From JAFLCL01 sp964502175 (GTDB taxonomy: Bacteria > Myxococcota_A > Polyangia > Polyangiales > Sandaracinaceae), in the NCBI GenBank assembly GCA_964502175.1, contig CAZCVE010000016.1:1-64000 (forward strand): DNA of 64,000 bases. The letters run 5' to 3'. Position 1 is the stretch's first letter. Each line of letters opens with the position of its first letter. The notes beneath the pieces were generated by a model that was not told where the DNA came from, ran no database searches, and was given only the letters and a program-made list of their open reading frames with translations. Below are positions 33,388 through 41,438 of the stretch, piece after piece. The position numbers and the translations under genes are program-made.

Positions 33388-35406
33388 ATGACCACGAGCG
33401 CCCCTCGATCGAGCTCATCGTTCTCCGCGTCCACGAGGCTGCGAACGTCGATGTTCGGGCTCGCTGCCCTCGCGACCTCGGCGTGCGGATCGAGCGACGC
33501 GTGGCCCGACGATCGCGTCGTCGAGGCGCCGATCGTCGACGGCATGCGAGAGACCGGCGAGCCCGCGGTGGTCGCGCTGATGGGCGTGACGGGGGTCTGC
33601 ACGGGGACGCTGATCGCGCCGCAGGTCGTGCTCACCGCGAAGCACTGCGTGGTGCCCGAGCGCGCCGCAGGCCCCATCCCGCCGGGCCTCGTCACGGTGG
33701 GCATCGGCGATCGCGTGTTCGGCGCGACGCGCAGCCTCTTCGTGCGCGAGATCGTCACGACGCCGGGTCCGCTTCGCATCTCGACCGGACGCGACCCCGT
33801 CGGATCCGCGACGGGCACCGACGTGGCGCTGCTCGTGCTCCGCGAGCCCGTGACGGACGTGACGCCGATCCCCGTACGACGCGCGAGCGCAGAGGCGCTC
33901 ATGGGATCCGCCGCCGTCGCGATCGGCTTCGGCAACACGCGCTCGGGGATGAGCGGCCTCAAGAACCGTCAAGACACCACGATCACCGAGGTCACGCCGT
34001 TCCTCGTCGAGGCGATCGAGACCATCTGCCAAGGCGACTCCGGCGGTCCGTTGCTCGTCGAGAACGCGGGCGTGCGTGAGGTCGGCGGTGTCGCGTCGTT
34101 CGGCGTCTACTCGGACGTGACGATGGTCGGCGACTGTCCGTCCGACGCGGACTACTGGAACCGCGTCGACGTGCAGCTGCCGCTGATCGATCTCGCGCTC
34201 CTGCGCGCGGGAGACTGCCCGCCCTCGGAGACGCCTCGCGACGAGCTCTGCAACTCGCTCGACGACGACTGCGACGGAACGGTCGACGAAGACTGTCTCG
34301 CCCTCGGCGAGACCTGCACGATGGACGACGAGTGTGCCTTCGGCCCGATGCCCGAAGGCGCGGCGGTCGCGACGGATCCGGAGCCCGTGCGCTGCATCGA
34401 TCTCGGCGGCGACGATCGACGCTGCTCGATCCCGTGCGACGCCACGAGCGCCGCAGGATGCACGGCGCTCGCGCGACCGATCGGGCTCGGGAGCGCGGCG
34501 CTCGACGGCCTCTACTGTCGCTCGATCGCGGGATGCGAAGGCGCGTGCGCGCCGGGTGAGCCAGGCGCGTCGGAGAACGGAACGGCCTGCACGATCGACA
34601 CGGACTGCGCGTCGCTTCGCTGCACGTCCGTCGGCTCGGCGCGCATCTGCACGACGCCGTGCGTCGCGAGCGCGGGCGCGTGTCCGCTCGGCGAGGTCTG
34701 CTCCGCGCTCGACGGCACCACCGGCAGCGAGTCGTGCGGCTTCTGCGTCGGCGCGAGCTCGATCCCGACCGGGCGCGCGCTCGGCGAGATCTGCGACGAC
34801 GCCTCGCAGTGCACCTCGGGCACGTGCAGCGTCGTCGACGCCGCCAGCGCGACCACCGTGTGCACGCAGGCCTGCGAGAACGACGGCGGCTGCCCCACGG
34901 CTGGCTTTCGCTGCGAGTCGGGCCTCTGCACGCCGGGCCCGCGCGGCGCGCTCCTCGATCCGTGTCGCGACGAGAGCGACTGCATCCGCACCGCGACCTG
35001 CGTGGGCGATCCGGGCGCGACGTACTGCACGATCGACTGCGAGACCGACGAGGACTGCGGCGCGAGCGCGCGCTGCGACGCGGCGAGCACACCGTCACGC
35101 TGCGTCGCGACGCTCTCGCCTGCGGGTGCGACGTGCAGCGACGACAGCGCGTGTGCGTCGGGCGCCTGCGTCGAGGCCGTGTGCGCGGTGCCCTGCGATC
35201 CGCGCGCGCCCTGCGCGCCAGGCCTCGTGTGTCTCCGCTTCGACGACGGCCCGTTCTGCGCGTCTCCCGCGGATCCGACGCCTCCGATGATGGAGCCGGG
35301 CACGTGCGGCTGTCGCGCGAGCTCGCGCACCGCGGGTCACGGCGCGCTGCTCACGTTGCTGGCGCTCGTGGCGGCCCGCTCGCGCCGACGAACGACGCGC
35401 CGCTGA
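33388..35406 (+). CDS. Surface trypsin-like serine protease with MopE motif and MYXO-CTERM-like tail
   Basis: 672 residues. The signal ends ATSAC, a lipobox-like site (an in-frame ATG at 33451 would also give a signal). An S1 peptidase domain follows with H86 (LTAKHCV), D145 (TDVALLVL) and S218 (GDSGGP). Next come a MopE-type motif (ELCNSLDDDCDGTVDEDC) and a long Cys-rich, repeat-containing stalk. The C-terminus, CGCRASS plus a hydrophobic run and RSRRRTTRR, resembles MYXO-CTERM sorting signals, which direct myxobacterial proteins to the surface. Probably a secreted or surface digestive/processing protease. Confidence 0.88.
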   Translation: MTTSAPRSSSSFSASTRLRTSMFGLAALATSACGSSDAWPDDRVVEAPIVDGMRETGEPAVVALMGVTGVCTGTLIAPQVVLTAKHCVVPERAAGPIPPGLVTVGIGDRVFGATRSLFVREIVTTPGPLRISTGRDPVGSATGTDVALLVLREPVTDVTPIPVRRASAEALMGSAAVAIGFGNTRSGMSGLKNRQDTTITEVTPFLVEAIETICQGDSGGPLLVENAGVREVGGVASFGVYSDVTMVGDCPSDADYWNRVDVQLPLIDLALLRAGDCPPSETPRDELCNSLDDDCDGTVDEDCLALGETCTMDDECAFGPMPEGAAVATDPEPVRCIDLGGDDRRCSIPCDATSAAGCTALARPIGLGSAALDGLYCRSIAGCEGACAPGEPGASENGTACTIDTDCASLRCTSVGSARICTTPCVASAGACPLGEVCSALDGTTGSESCGFCVGASSIPTGRALGEICDDASQCTSGTCSVVDAASATTVCTQACENDGGCPTAGFRCESGLCTPGPRGALLDPCRDESDCIRTATCVGDPGATYCTIDCETDEDCGASARCDAASTPSRCVATLSPAGATCSDDSACASGACVEAVCAVPCDPRAPCAPGLVCLRFDDGPFCASPADPTPPMMEPGTCGCRASSRTAGHGALLTLLALVAARSRRRTTRR

Positions 35407-35418
35407 TCGCGAAGTGTC

Positions 35419-35452
35419 CGCTCCACCCGAGCCGACGAGCCCGGGCGGAGCG
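35419..35452. terminator. Hairpin between convergent protease and NTF2-like genes
   Basis: CGCTCC-A-CCCG and CGGG-C-GGAGCG form a ten-pair stem with one mismatch and a 12-base loop, placed between two convergent stops. A T-run is absent, so rho-independent termination is uncertain. Confidence 0.4.
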
Positions 35453-35460
35453 TGGCCCCC

Positions 35461-35835
35461 TCAGCCCATGCCGTAGAAGAACTCTTCGCGGACGATCTTG
35501 CCGTCGGCGACGTGGAACACGGCGACCTCGTCCAAGGTCATCCGCTGGCTGCTCGGCTTGTTGGTGATGTCGTAGACGAACCGCACCGCGAAGCGGTCGT
35601 CGCCGTGCGGATAGGGACCGAACGTCTCGGCCTTGTGGATGACGTGGTTGTCGGTCCACCACGCGCCCTTCGCGAGCACCGCCGGGAGGCCCTTGGCCTC
35701 GCGGTTGCCGCCGCCCGGAGGCGCGCTGGCTTCGACGCTCACGATGTCTTCCGAGTAGAGCGTCTTGGCCGCCTCGTCGTTGCGGCCTTCCTTGCAGAGG
35801 GCCACGAGCTTCTTGCCGATCTCGTTCGCGTTCAT
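35461..35835 (-). CDS. SnoaL/NTF2-like protein
   Basis: 124 residues from ATG 35835, with AGGAGACGACG as ribosome site; the frame extends to 35922. The sequence EIGKKLVALCKEGRNDEAAKTLY...EDIVS with a later VFHVADGKIVREEFFYGM is typical of the NTF2-like cone fold. Members may be isomerases, hydrolases or ligand-binding proteins and the substrate cannot be told. No enzymatic partner is adjacent. Confidence 0.8.
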   Translation of the reverse strand: MNANEIGKKLVALCKEGRNDEAAKTLYSEDIVSVEASAPPGGGNREAKGLPAVLAKGAWWTDNHVIHKAETFGPYPHGDDRFAVRFVYDITNKPSSQRMTLDEVAVFHVADGKIVREEFFYGMG

Positions 35836-35966
35836 CGTCGTCTCCTGGTTCGAGGGAAGACGACGGTGCGCGGATTCGATGGGCGTCGCAACGGCCGACG
35901 GGCGCCAATGCTGACAGCCCAATGACGAGAAATGGAGCGACGAAATCCGCGACGGTGCCGACGTGA

Positions 35967-37289
35967 TCAGCGCAGCGTGAACGTGCGACGGAGGGTGCCG
36001 CGGAGCGCGCCCGACGCGTCGTACGTGCGGATGGAGAACTGGCGCGCGCCGAGCAGCGTGAAGCGGCTCCGAACCGCGAGTCGCGTCGAGCGCGCGACAC
36101 CGCTCGTCGCGTCGGTCACCGCGAACGCGTCGGCGTCGACCTCGATCGAGGTGACGCCCGACGGCGCGCGCTCGAGACCGATCTCGTAGGTGGCCTCGCC
36201 GACCTGACGAATGAACACGGCCGTGCCGCTCACGGTGTCGATGAGTCCGATGCCCACGCCCACCTGCGCGCCGCTCGCGTCGAAGCCGCGCGCCTCGAAG
36301 AGACGCTCCGTGACCGCGCTCGAGAACGTGTACGAGGCCGCGAACGTGGCGCTCGCGGAGCGCTGCACCGTCGCGATGCGGTTGCGACCGTCGGTCCAGT
36401 ACTCGACGCGCACGACGCTCGCGGGCGCGGTCGCAGTGAACGCGTAGGCGCCGCTCGACGCGCGCGTCCAGCCGACGCTGATCGCCGAGGTGCCCGTGGC
36501 CGGATCGTCCATCGACGAGCCGTCGTCCGCGGGGCTGTCACCCACGGGGCCGATCGCGAACCCGTTCGCGGGCGCGCGGCGAAGGCGCGACTCGGTGGCC
36601 GGTCCGTACTCGCCGTCTTCGGCGATGCGGTCGCTCGGGTTGTTGCGGTTCCACAGGCGCTGGAACGCGAGCGTCGAGAGCGACGCGAGGTTCTCGGCGC
36701 CGCTGCCGACGAAGTCGAAGTGCACCGCGTCCGAGCTCCCGAGCCAGCGGAAGCTCTCGGCGTGCATCGAGGTGCGCCACGTGGAGTACGCGTCGATGTC
36801 GAGCGCGGTGCCCGTCTCGTGGTTCGAGCGGCCGGGTCGCGCCGCGAGGCCGATGCTGCAGCGGCCGGTCGCGTACCACTGGTAGAGCAGGAACTGCTGC
36901 GGCAGCGTGCGGAGCGCCGAGTTGATCGTCATCGTCCCCGAGCGACGCGCGGCGGCGCGGCGAAGCGCGCGCGCGGCCGGACCCTGGAGGAACGGGATCA
37001 CGGCCGAGCCGAGCGACACGTTGGAGATGTCGTCGATGCGCTCCATGCGGCCCGGGCGCATCGCGTTGAGCTCACCGACGAGCTGGAGCGAGAGGCCGCG
37101 CACCGACGCCGTGGAGCATCGGGTGCGCATCGCCTCGTCCACCGATCCCGCGACCAGCGCCTGGCCGTCGTCGACCTCGGTGTAGGCGAGCTCGCCGTCG
37201 CCGCCTTCTTCGCCACGACCCGAGACGTCGGCGCACGCAGAGAGAGAGAGGAGAAGGACGAGGCCGAGGAGTGAGCGCGCACGGAGCAT
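35967..37289 (-). CDS. M15-family D-Ala-D-Ala carboxypeptidase-like lipoprotein
   Basis: 440 residues from ATG 37289. The signal ends LSLSACA, a good lipobox. A VanY/M15 metallopeptidase core follows: RPGRSNHETGTALDIDAY near residue 150 and DAVHFDFVG near 185 supply the zinc-binding His/Asp/His set. A peptidoglycan-binding-like segment (LAFQRLWNRNNPSDRIAEDG) and two beta-rich C-terminal domains follow. It probably trims or binds peptidoglycan peptides from the outer membrane side. CACAGT at 37297-37302 could be its -10, one base from TACAGT. Confidence 0.82.
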   Translation of the reverse strand: MLRARSLLGLVLLLSLSACADVSGRGEEGGDGELAYTEVDDGQALVAGSVDEAMRTRCSTASVRGLSLQLVGELNAMRPGRMERIDDISNVSLGSAVIPFLQGPAARALRRAAARRSGTMTINSALRTLPQQFLLYQWYATGRCSIGLAARPGRSNHETGTALDIDAYSTWRTSMHAESFRWLGSSDAVHFDFVGSGAENLASLSTLAFQRLWNRNNPSDRIAEDGEYGPATESRLRRAPANGFAIGPVGDSPADDGSSMDDPATGTSAISVGWTRASSGAYAFTATAPASVVRVEYWTDGRNRIATVQRSASATFAASYTFSSAVTERLFEARGFDASGAQVGVGIGLIDTVSGTAVFIRQVGEATYEIGLERAPSGVTSIEVDADAFAVTDATSGVARSTRLAVRSRFTLLGARQFSIRTYDASGALRGTLRRTFTLR

Positions 37290-37508
37290 GCGCCCCACTG
37301 TGCAGTGTTCGTACCTCGCAAGAATTCCACGCAAAACGGTGGATTCTCGCCGCGCTGCCGCCTCCGTGCAGCAGGCGTGCGTGACAAGAAGGCCCGATGC
37401 GCCGCGAGGCTTCGACCAAGACTTGGTGGGGCGCCGAGCTGTCCGAATCGTCGAGACGCGATGTCTCTCCAGCGAGCCCGCGGCGAAGGCACATGCCTTC
37501 GCGTTTGC

Positions 37509-37514
37509 TACAGT
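37509..37514 (+). promoter_or_regulatory. Putative promoter -10 of tRNA-Pro (TTTGC-TACAGT)
   Basis: TACAGT ends 12 bases before the mature tRNA-Pro 5' end and is preceded by TTTGC, giving an extended -10 (TGC). It probably drives both tRNAs. Confidence 0.5.
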
Positions 37515-37526
37515 CGGCGGGTCCGA

Positions 37527-37600
37527 CGGGGTGTCGCACAGCCTGGTAGTGCACGAGCTTTGGGTGCTCGTCGTCGTGGGTTCAAATCCCTCCACCCCGA
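37527..37600 (+). tRNA. tRNA-Pro (anticodon TGG)
   Basis: A 74-base cloverleaf: acceptor CGGGGTG pairs with CACCCCG, D-arm around GCACAGCCTGGTAGTGC, anticodon stem CGAGC/GCTCG with TGG at 37561-37563, and T-arm GTGGGTTCAAATCCCTCC. The discriminator base is A37600. CCA is not encoded. Confidence 0.95.
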
Positions 37601-37636
37601 ATCAACACAGACGCCTCTTCGGAGGCGAGACATCCG

Positions 37637-37710
37637 GTCCCCGTAGCTCAGTTGGATAGAGCAGCGGCCTTCTAAGCCGACGGTCGTGCGTTCGAATCGC
37701 GCCGGGGACG
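37637..37710 (+). tRNA. tRNA-Arg (anticodon TCT)
   Basis: A 74-base cloverleaf: acceptor GTCCCCG pairs with CGGGGAC, D-arm AGCTCAGTTGGATAGAGC, anticodon stem CGGCC-type with TCT at 37671-37673, and T-loop TTCGAAT. The discriminator is G37710. It lies 36 bases after tRNA-Pro and is probably processed from the same transcript. Confidence 0.95.
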
Positions 37711-37735
37711 CTCCCGAGAAACGAGAGTTTCTCGG

Positions 37736-38161
37736 TCAGTCGCGCGAGAGGATCGCGGCGACACCGACGTCGGCGACGCGCTGATCTTCGAGCTCTGGCA
37801 GGCCGCTCACCGCGACCGATCCGACGACGCGACCGTCGATGAACACGGGCACGCCGCCGCCCCAGCCGATGTAGCGAGCGTCGCCGTAGTACGCGATGTC
37901 GAACGCGTTCTCGCGCGGCCCCTTGATGCGCTGGCCGATGTCGTAGGTCCGCACGCCCTCGCGCGCCGCCGTCCACGCCTTGTTCATCGCGATCTGGATC
38001 GACGAGGGCGACGCGCCGTCCAGCCGCTCGAGCGCGATCACGTCGCCGTGCGCGTCCGCGACCGCGATCACGGCCGCACCGCCCTCGCGCAAGAGCAGGT
38101 CGCGCATGGCGTCGAGGGCGCGCTGCGCGTCGGATCGATCGAGAGTGACGAGGCTCCGCAT
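37736..38161 (-). CDS. GlcG/HbpS-like (DUF336) protein
   Basis: 141 residues from ATG 38161; the frame is open to ATG 38200. The profile AQRALDAMRDLLLREGGAAVIAVADAHGDVIALERLDGA, then IAMNKAWTAA and YIGWGGGVPVFIDGRVVGSVAVSG, is characteristic of the PF03928 family, some of which bind haem or cobalamin-like ligands while others are glycolate-operon companions. No glc gene is near, so the ligand is open. No signal peptide is visible. Confidence 0.85.
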   Translation of the reverse strand: MRSLVTLDRSDAQRALDAMRDLLLREGGAAVIAVADAHGDVIALERLDGASPSSIQIAMNKAWTAAREGVRTYDIGQRIKGPRENAFDIAYYGDARYIGWGGGVPVFIDGRVVGSVAVSGLPELEDQRVADVGVAAILSRD

Positions 38162-38221
38162 GAGGCCGAGCATGCCGCATGACGCGTGACGATGCGCCAT
38201 CGTCCGGCGGAGGAGTTCGCG

Positions 38222-38227
38222 TATAAC
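38222..38227 (+). promoter_or_regulatory. Putative -10 element of rph (TATAAC)
   Basis: TATAAC ends 8 bases before ATG 38236, close to the TATAAT consensus. No Shine-Dalgarno sequence intervenes. Confidence 0.5.
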
Positions 38228-38235
38228 GCGCGCCC

Positions 38236-38985
38236 ATGAGCACCCGCCTCGACGGCCGCAGTTCCGACGCGCTCCGCCCCCTCGAGATCGAGACCCGCGT
38301 CCAGAAGAACCCCGAAGGCTCCGTGATGATCTCGTCGGGCGCGACGCGGATCCTCGTCTCGGCGTCGATCGACGAGAGCCTTCCGTCGTGGCTGCGCGGC
38401 AAGGGCGCGGGCTGGCTGACGGCCGAGTACGCGATGCATCCGCGCGCCAACCCGCACCGGCAGGATCGCGACGGACGCCGCGGCAAGATCGACGGCCGCA
38501 CCACGGAGATCCAGCGCCTCATCGGGCGCGCACTGCGATCCGCCGTCGACATGCAGAAGCTCGGTGAGCGTCAGATCGTGATCGACTGCGACGTGCTCGA
38601 CGCCGACGGCGGCACGCGCACGGCCGCGATCACCGGCGGCTTCATCGCGCTCGCGATGGCGCTCGATCACCTGCGGAAGACGGGCCTCGCGGCGGGCGCG
38701 TTGCGCTGTCAGGTCGCGGCGATCAGCGCGGGCATGGTGGCCGGCACGCCGATGCTCGATCTCGCGTACGTCGAGGACAGCAAGGCCGAGGTCGATCTCA
38801 ACGTCGTCGCGACCGGCGAAGGCGCGCTCATCGAGGTGCAGGGCACGGCAGAAGGACCGCCCGTGCCCCGCGCGCACTTCGACACGTTGATCGATCTGTC
38901 GCTCGGCGCGATGCCTGCGCTGATGAGCGCGCAGAGGGCCGCGCTCACGGCGATCGGCATCGACGTCGACGTGCTCCGGAAGTGA
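38236..38985 (+). CDS. rph: Ribonuclease PH
   Basis: 249 residues. A phosphorolytic 3'-5' exoribonuclease that trims tRNA 3' ends. The N-terminal MSTRLDGRSSDALRPLEIET, WLTAEYAMHPRANPHR, the phosphate-binding RTTEIQRLIGRALR and the DLAYVEDSKAEVDLNVV strand are all in place. It lies next to two tRNA genes and directly before rdgB (4-base gap), the common bacterial rph-rdgB pairing. Confidence 0.96.
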   Translation: MSTRLDGRSSDALRPLEIETRVQKNPEGSVMISSGATRILVSASIDESLPSWLRGKGAGWLTAEYAMHPRANPHRQDRDGRRGKIDGRTTEIQRLIGRALRSAVDMQKLGERQIVIDCDVLDADGGTRTAAITGGFIALAMALDHLRKTGLAAGALRCQVAAISAGMVAGTPMLDLAYVEDSKAEVDLNVVATGEGALIEVQGTAEGPPVPRAHFDTLIDLSLGAMPALMSAQRAALTAIGIDVDVLRK

Positions 38986-38989
38986 TCGC

Positions 38990-39652
38990 GTGCGCATCGT
39001 CGTCGCCACGCACAACAAGGGAAAGCTCGTCGAGCTGAGGCAGCTCCTCGACGTGCCGGGCCTCGAGATCGTCGGTGTCGATCAGAGCGGCGTGACGCTG
39101 CCCGATGTCGAAGAGACCGGCGACACGTACGAAGCGAACGCGCTGCTCAAGGCGCGCGGCATCGCGGCGCACCTCCGCGGCCGGGGCGAGTGCCTCGTGC
39201 TCGCGGACGACAGCGGCATCGAGGTGGACGCGCTCGGCGGCGCGCCGGGCGTTCACTCGGCGCGCTACGCGGGAGACGCGGGCCCGCGCGCGAACACGGA
39301 GAAGCTGCTCGCCTCGATGCGCGACGTGCCCGACGACGCCCGGGCCGCCCGCTTCCGCTGCGTGATCGTTCTCGTTCACCCCGACCACCCCGACGACGCG
39401 TTCGTCGTGAGCGGCCGATGCGAGGGCTCGGTCGCGCACGCGCCGCGAGGGGGCGGCGGCTTCGGCTACGACCCGATCTTCGAGGTCGCGCCCTCCGAGC
39501 TCGCCGAGCTCGCAGGGCGCACGCGCGAGGATCACCTCACGATGGCCGAGCTCGACGAGCACGAGAAGAACCAGCTCAGCCACCGCGGACGCGCCGTGCG
39601 CGAAGCGCGCGCCCGATGGAGCGAGATCCAACGCCTCGCGAGCTCTCGCTGA
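38990..39652 (+). CDS. rdgB: XTP/dITP diphosphatase (RdgB/HAM1)
   Basis: 220 residues from GTG 38990, four bases after rph. It removes non-canonical purine nucleotides by pyrophosphate release. RIVVATHNKGKLVELRQLL, CLVLADDSGIEVDALGGAPG and GGGFGYDPIFEV are the diagnostic motifs. The sequence RARWSEIQRL at the C-terminus is usual. It ends three bases before the convergent Val/Pro-rich gene. Confidence 0.95.
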   Translation: MRIVVATHNKGKLVELRQLLDVPGLEIVGVDQSGVTLPDVEETGDTYEANALLKARGIAAHLRGRGECLVLADDSGIEVDALGGAPGVHSARYAGDAGPRANTEKLLASMRDVPDDARAARFRCVIVLVHPDHPDDAFVVSGRCEGSVAHAPRGGGGFGYDPIFEVAPSELAELAGRTREDHLTMAELDEHEKNQLSHRGRAVREARARWSEIQRLASSR

Positions 39653-39655
39653 GAC

Positions 39656-40150
39656 TCAATCCCGGACCCAGCCGCCGGTCACGAAGACCCAGCCGCCACC
39701 GCGCGACTCCCAGCGGTGCTCGCGCCAGCGGTGACCACGCCGTGCGCGGCGCCAGCGGCCATCGATCCAGACGTGATGACGACCATCCCACCGGTAGTAG
39801 CCGGGGACCCACACGGCGTTCGGATACGGCGCAGCCGTCACGACGACCGTCGGCGGAGGAGGCGGCGCGACGGCCACCACGCGTACGCGAGGCGCAGGCG
39901 CGGCGACGACCACGCGCGGCGGCGCGGGCGCGACCACGACGACGCGCGGCGGAGCAGGCGCGACCACGACCGGCGGTGCGACGACCACACGAGGCGCTCG
40001 CACCTCGACGCGGGGTGCAGGCGCGGTGACGACGACGCGTCCGCGTCCGCGTCCGCGACCGTGACCCCGCTGCGCATCGACCGCCGCGGGAGCGAACGCG
40101 AGCGCACCTAGCGCGACCGCGACCACGAGCTTCGAGAGTGCCTCGAGCAT
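39656..40150 (-). CDS. Exported Val/Pro-rich protein with Trp/Gly-rich end (YXWGXW-type)
   Basis: 164 residues from ATG 40150, with AAAGGAG as ribosome site. A signal (VALGALAFAPAAVDAQ) leads to a repetitive VVVAPAPPRVVV stretch, then AVWVPGYYRWDGRHHVWIDG and HRWREHRWESRGGGWVFV. The last part matches the BBLP/YXWGXW repeat type, small exported domains of unknown role. Probably envelope-associated. A sigma-54-like element lies 28 bases upstream of the start, suggesting regulated expression. Confidence 0.78.
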   Translation of the reverse strand: MLEALSKLVVAVALGALAFAPAAVDAQRGHGRGRGRGRVVVTAPAPRVEVRAPRVVVAPPVVVAPAPPRVVVVAPAPPRVVVAAPAPRVRVVAVAPPPPPTVVVTAAPYPNAVWVPGYYRWDGRHHVWIDGRWRRARRGHRWREHRWESRGGGWVFVTGGWVRD

Positions 40151-40177
40151 GACGGCTCCTTTCGGGGTCGATGCAGC

Positions 40178-40192
40178 GCAACGAAGGTGCCG
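40178..40192 (-). promoter_or_regulatory. Putative sigma-54 promoter (-24/-12), minus strand
   Basis: Minus strand CGGCAC-CTTCG-TTGC: the GG and GC are 10 bases apart and only the first T is replaced by C. A start about 12 bases downstream leaves a ~16-base leader containing the AAAGGAG ribosome site of 40150. Confidence 0.4.
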
Positions 40193-40289
40193 AGCGCGGG
40201 GACGCGCGTTTTCCCGCAATTTCCAGCGGCGACGTGCGACCGACCGTGGCGCGATGTCACACGTCGCGCCTCGCGCGAGGCAGTGACGC

Positions 40290-41438
40290 TCAGCGCGCTT
40301 CGGGTCGTGCGAGCTCGGACAACGGCGCGAGCGCCTCGTACGCGCGGGCGTCGTGGGAAGGCACGATCGTGATCTCCGGATGCGCCTCGGCGATCGCCGA
40401 GAGGCCCGCGATGCGCGCGCGCACGGCAGCGGCGTCACTGTCACCGAGGCGCGTGAGCCACGGCCTCTCTTCGCGCGCCGTGATGCCCTCGCGCTGCCAC
40501 ACGACGTCTCCGACGAACAGGAAGCGGCGCTCGTCGCTGTCCGTCACCAGCACCATCACCGAGCCCGGCGTGTGCCCGGGCGCGGGCACGACGACGATCG
40601 CGCCATCGCCGTAGACATCGTGCGATCGCGGCGCGTCGAGCGCAGGGCCGTCGTCGAAGGTGTAGGTGTGAAAGCGACCGCGAGGGAGGCTCCGCGCGAC
40701 GGCGGTGATCCAGCCCTCGTCGAGGAACGAGCGCTCGGCCTCGGGCAGGTGGATCGGCACGTCGATCAGATCGGCCGCGCCGCTCACGTGATCCCAGTGC
40801 GCGTGCGTGAGGACGATCGCGCGCAGGCGGGCGCGGTCGTACGACATCGCACCGAGCTGCGCGTCGACGCTCTCTCCGCGCTCGATCTGCGAGAGGGCGC
40901 GAAACGGGAGCGGCATCACCGCGAGGTGCGCGTCGACGTTCGAAGACAGGCCCGCGTCGATCAACACGTCGCCGTCCGGATGCGTGACGAGGACCGCGTT
41001 CATCGCGAAGGTGCGAGGCGTGTCGAAGTCACCGCCTCGGTGGGCGAACGCCGCGGTTCGATGGACCGTGCCCGTCTCGATGCGATGAACGAAGACGCCC
41101 CGCGGAATGCCCGACGTCGGAGGCAACACGAGCTCGGCGCCCTGTGCCGGATCGATCGGGTGCGACGCGAAGCTCGCGCGAAACGCCACGAGCGCCGCGA
41201 ACCCGATCACACCCAGCCCCGCGGCGATCGGCAGACGGCGCGCGAGCACGATCGCCGAGACCAACACGACGAGGACGACGACCGTCACCACGAGGATCGG
41301 AACCGGCGAGCCCCGACCGCTGATCAGCGCGAGCTCGAACATCCCGAGCGTCGGCAGCACGGCGCAGAGTACCGCCGCCCACCGCGCGGTGCGTCGCGCA
41401 GAGTTCGAGGGCTCGGACGTGGGCTTGGCCTCGCTCAC
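40290..41438 (-). CDS. Membrane-anchored metallo-beta-lactamase-fold hydrolase
   Basis: 382 residues from ATG 41438. Three membrane helices occupy the first ~95 residues. The hydrolase domain starts ~residue 110 and contains LTHAHWDHVSGAADL (zinc motif HxHxDH), GHTPGSVMVLV and the final His in VPSHD. This matches lactonase-type MBL enzymes. The ATG overlaps the stop of the histidine kinase gene by four bases (ATGA), so it is translated after the kinase. The substrate is unknown; quorum-signal lactone hydrolysis is one option. Confidence 0.85.
   Translation of the reverse strand: MSEAKPTSEPSNSARRTARWAAVLCAVLPTLGMFELALISGRGSPVPILVVTVVVLVVLVSAIVLARRLPIAAGLGVIGFAALVAFRASFASHPIDPAQGAELVLPPTSGIPRGVFVHRIETGTVHRTAAFAHRGGDFDTPRTFAMNAVLVTHPDGDVLIDAGLSSNVDAHLAVMPLPFRALSQIERGESVDAQLGAMSYDRARLRAIVLTHAHWDHVSGAADLIDVPIHLPEAERSFLDEGWITAVARSLPRGRFHTYTFDDGPALDAPRSHDVYGDGAIVVVPAPGHTPGSVMVLVTDSDERRFLFVGDVVWQREGITAREERPWLTRLGDSDAAAVRARIAGLSAIAEAHPEITIVPSHDARAYEALAPLSELARPEAR

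Noticed and set aside
37527..37710. tRNA pair as an integration site for a mobile element
   Set aside because: No integrase, no partial tRNA repeat and no compositional break nearby.
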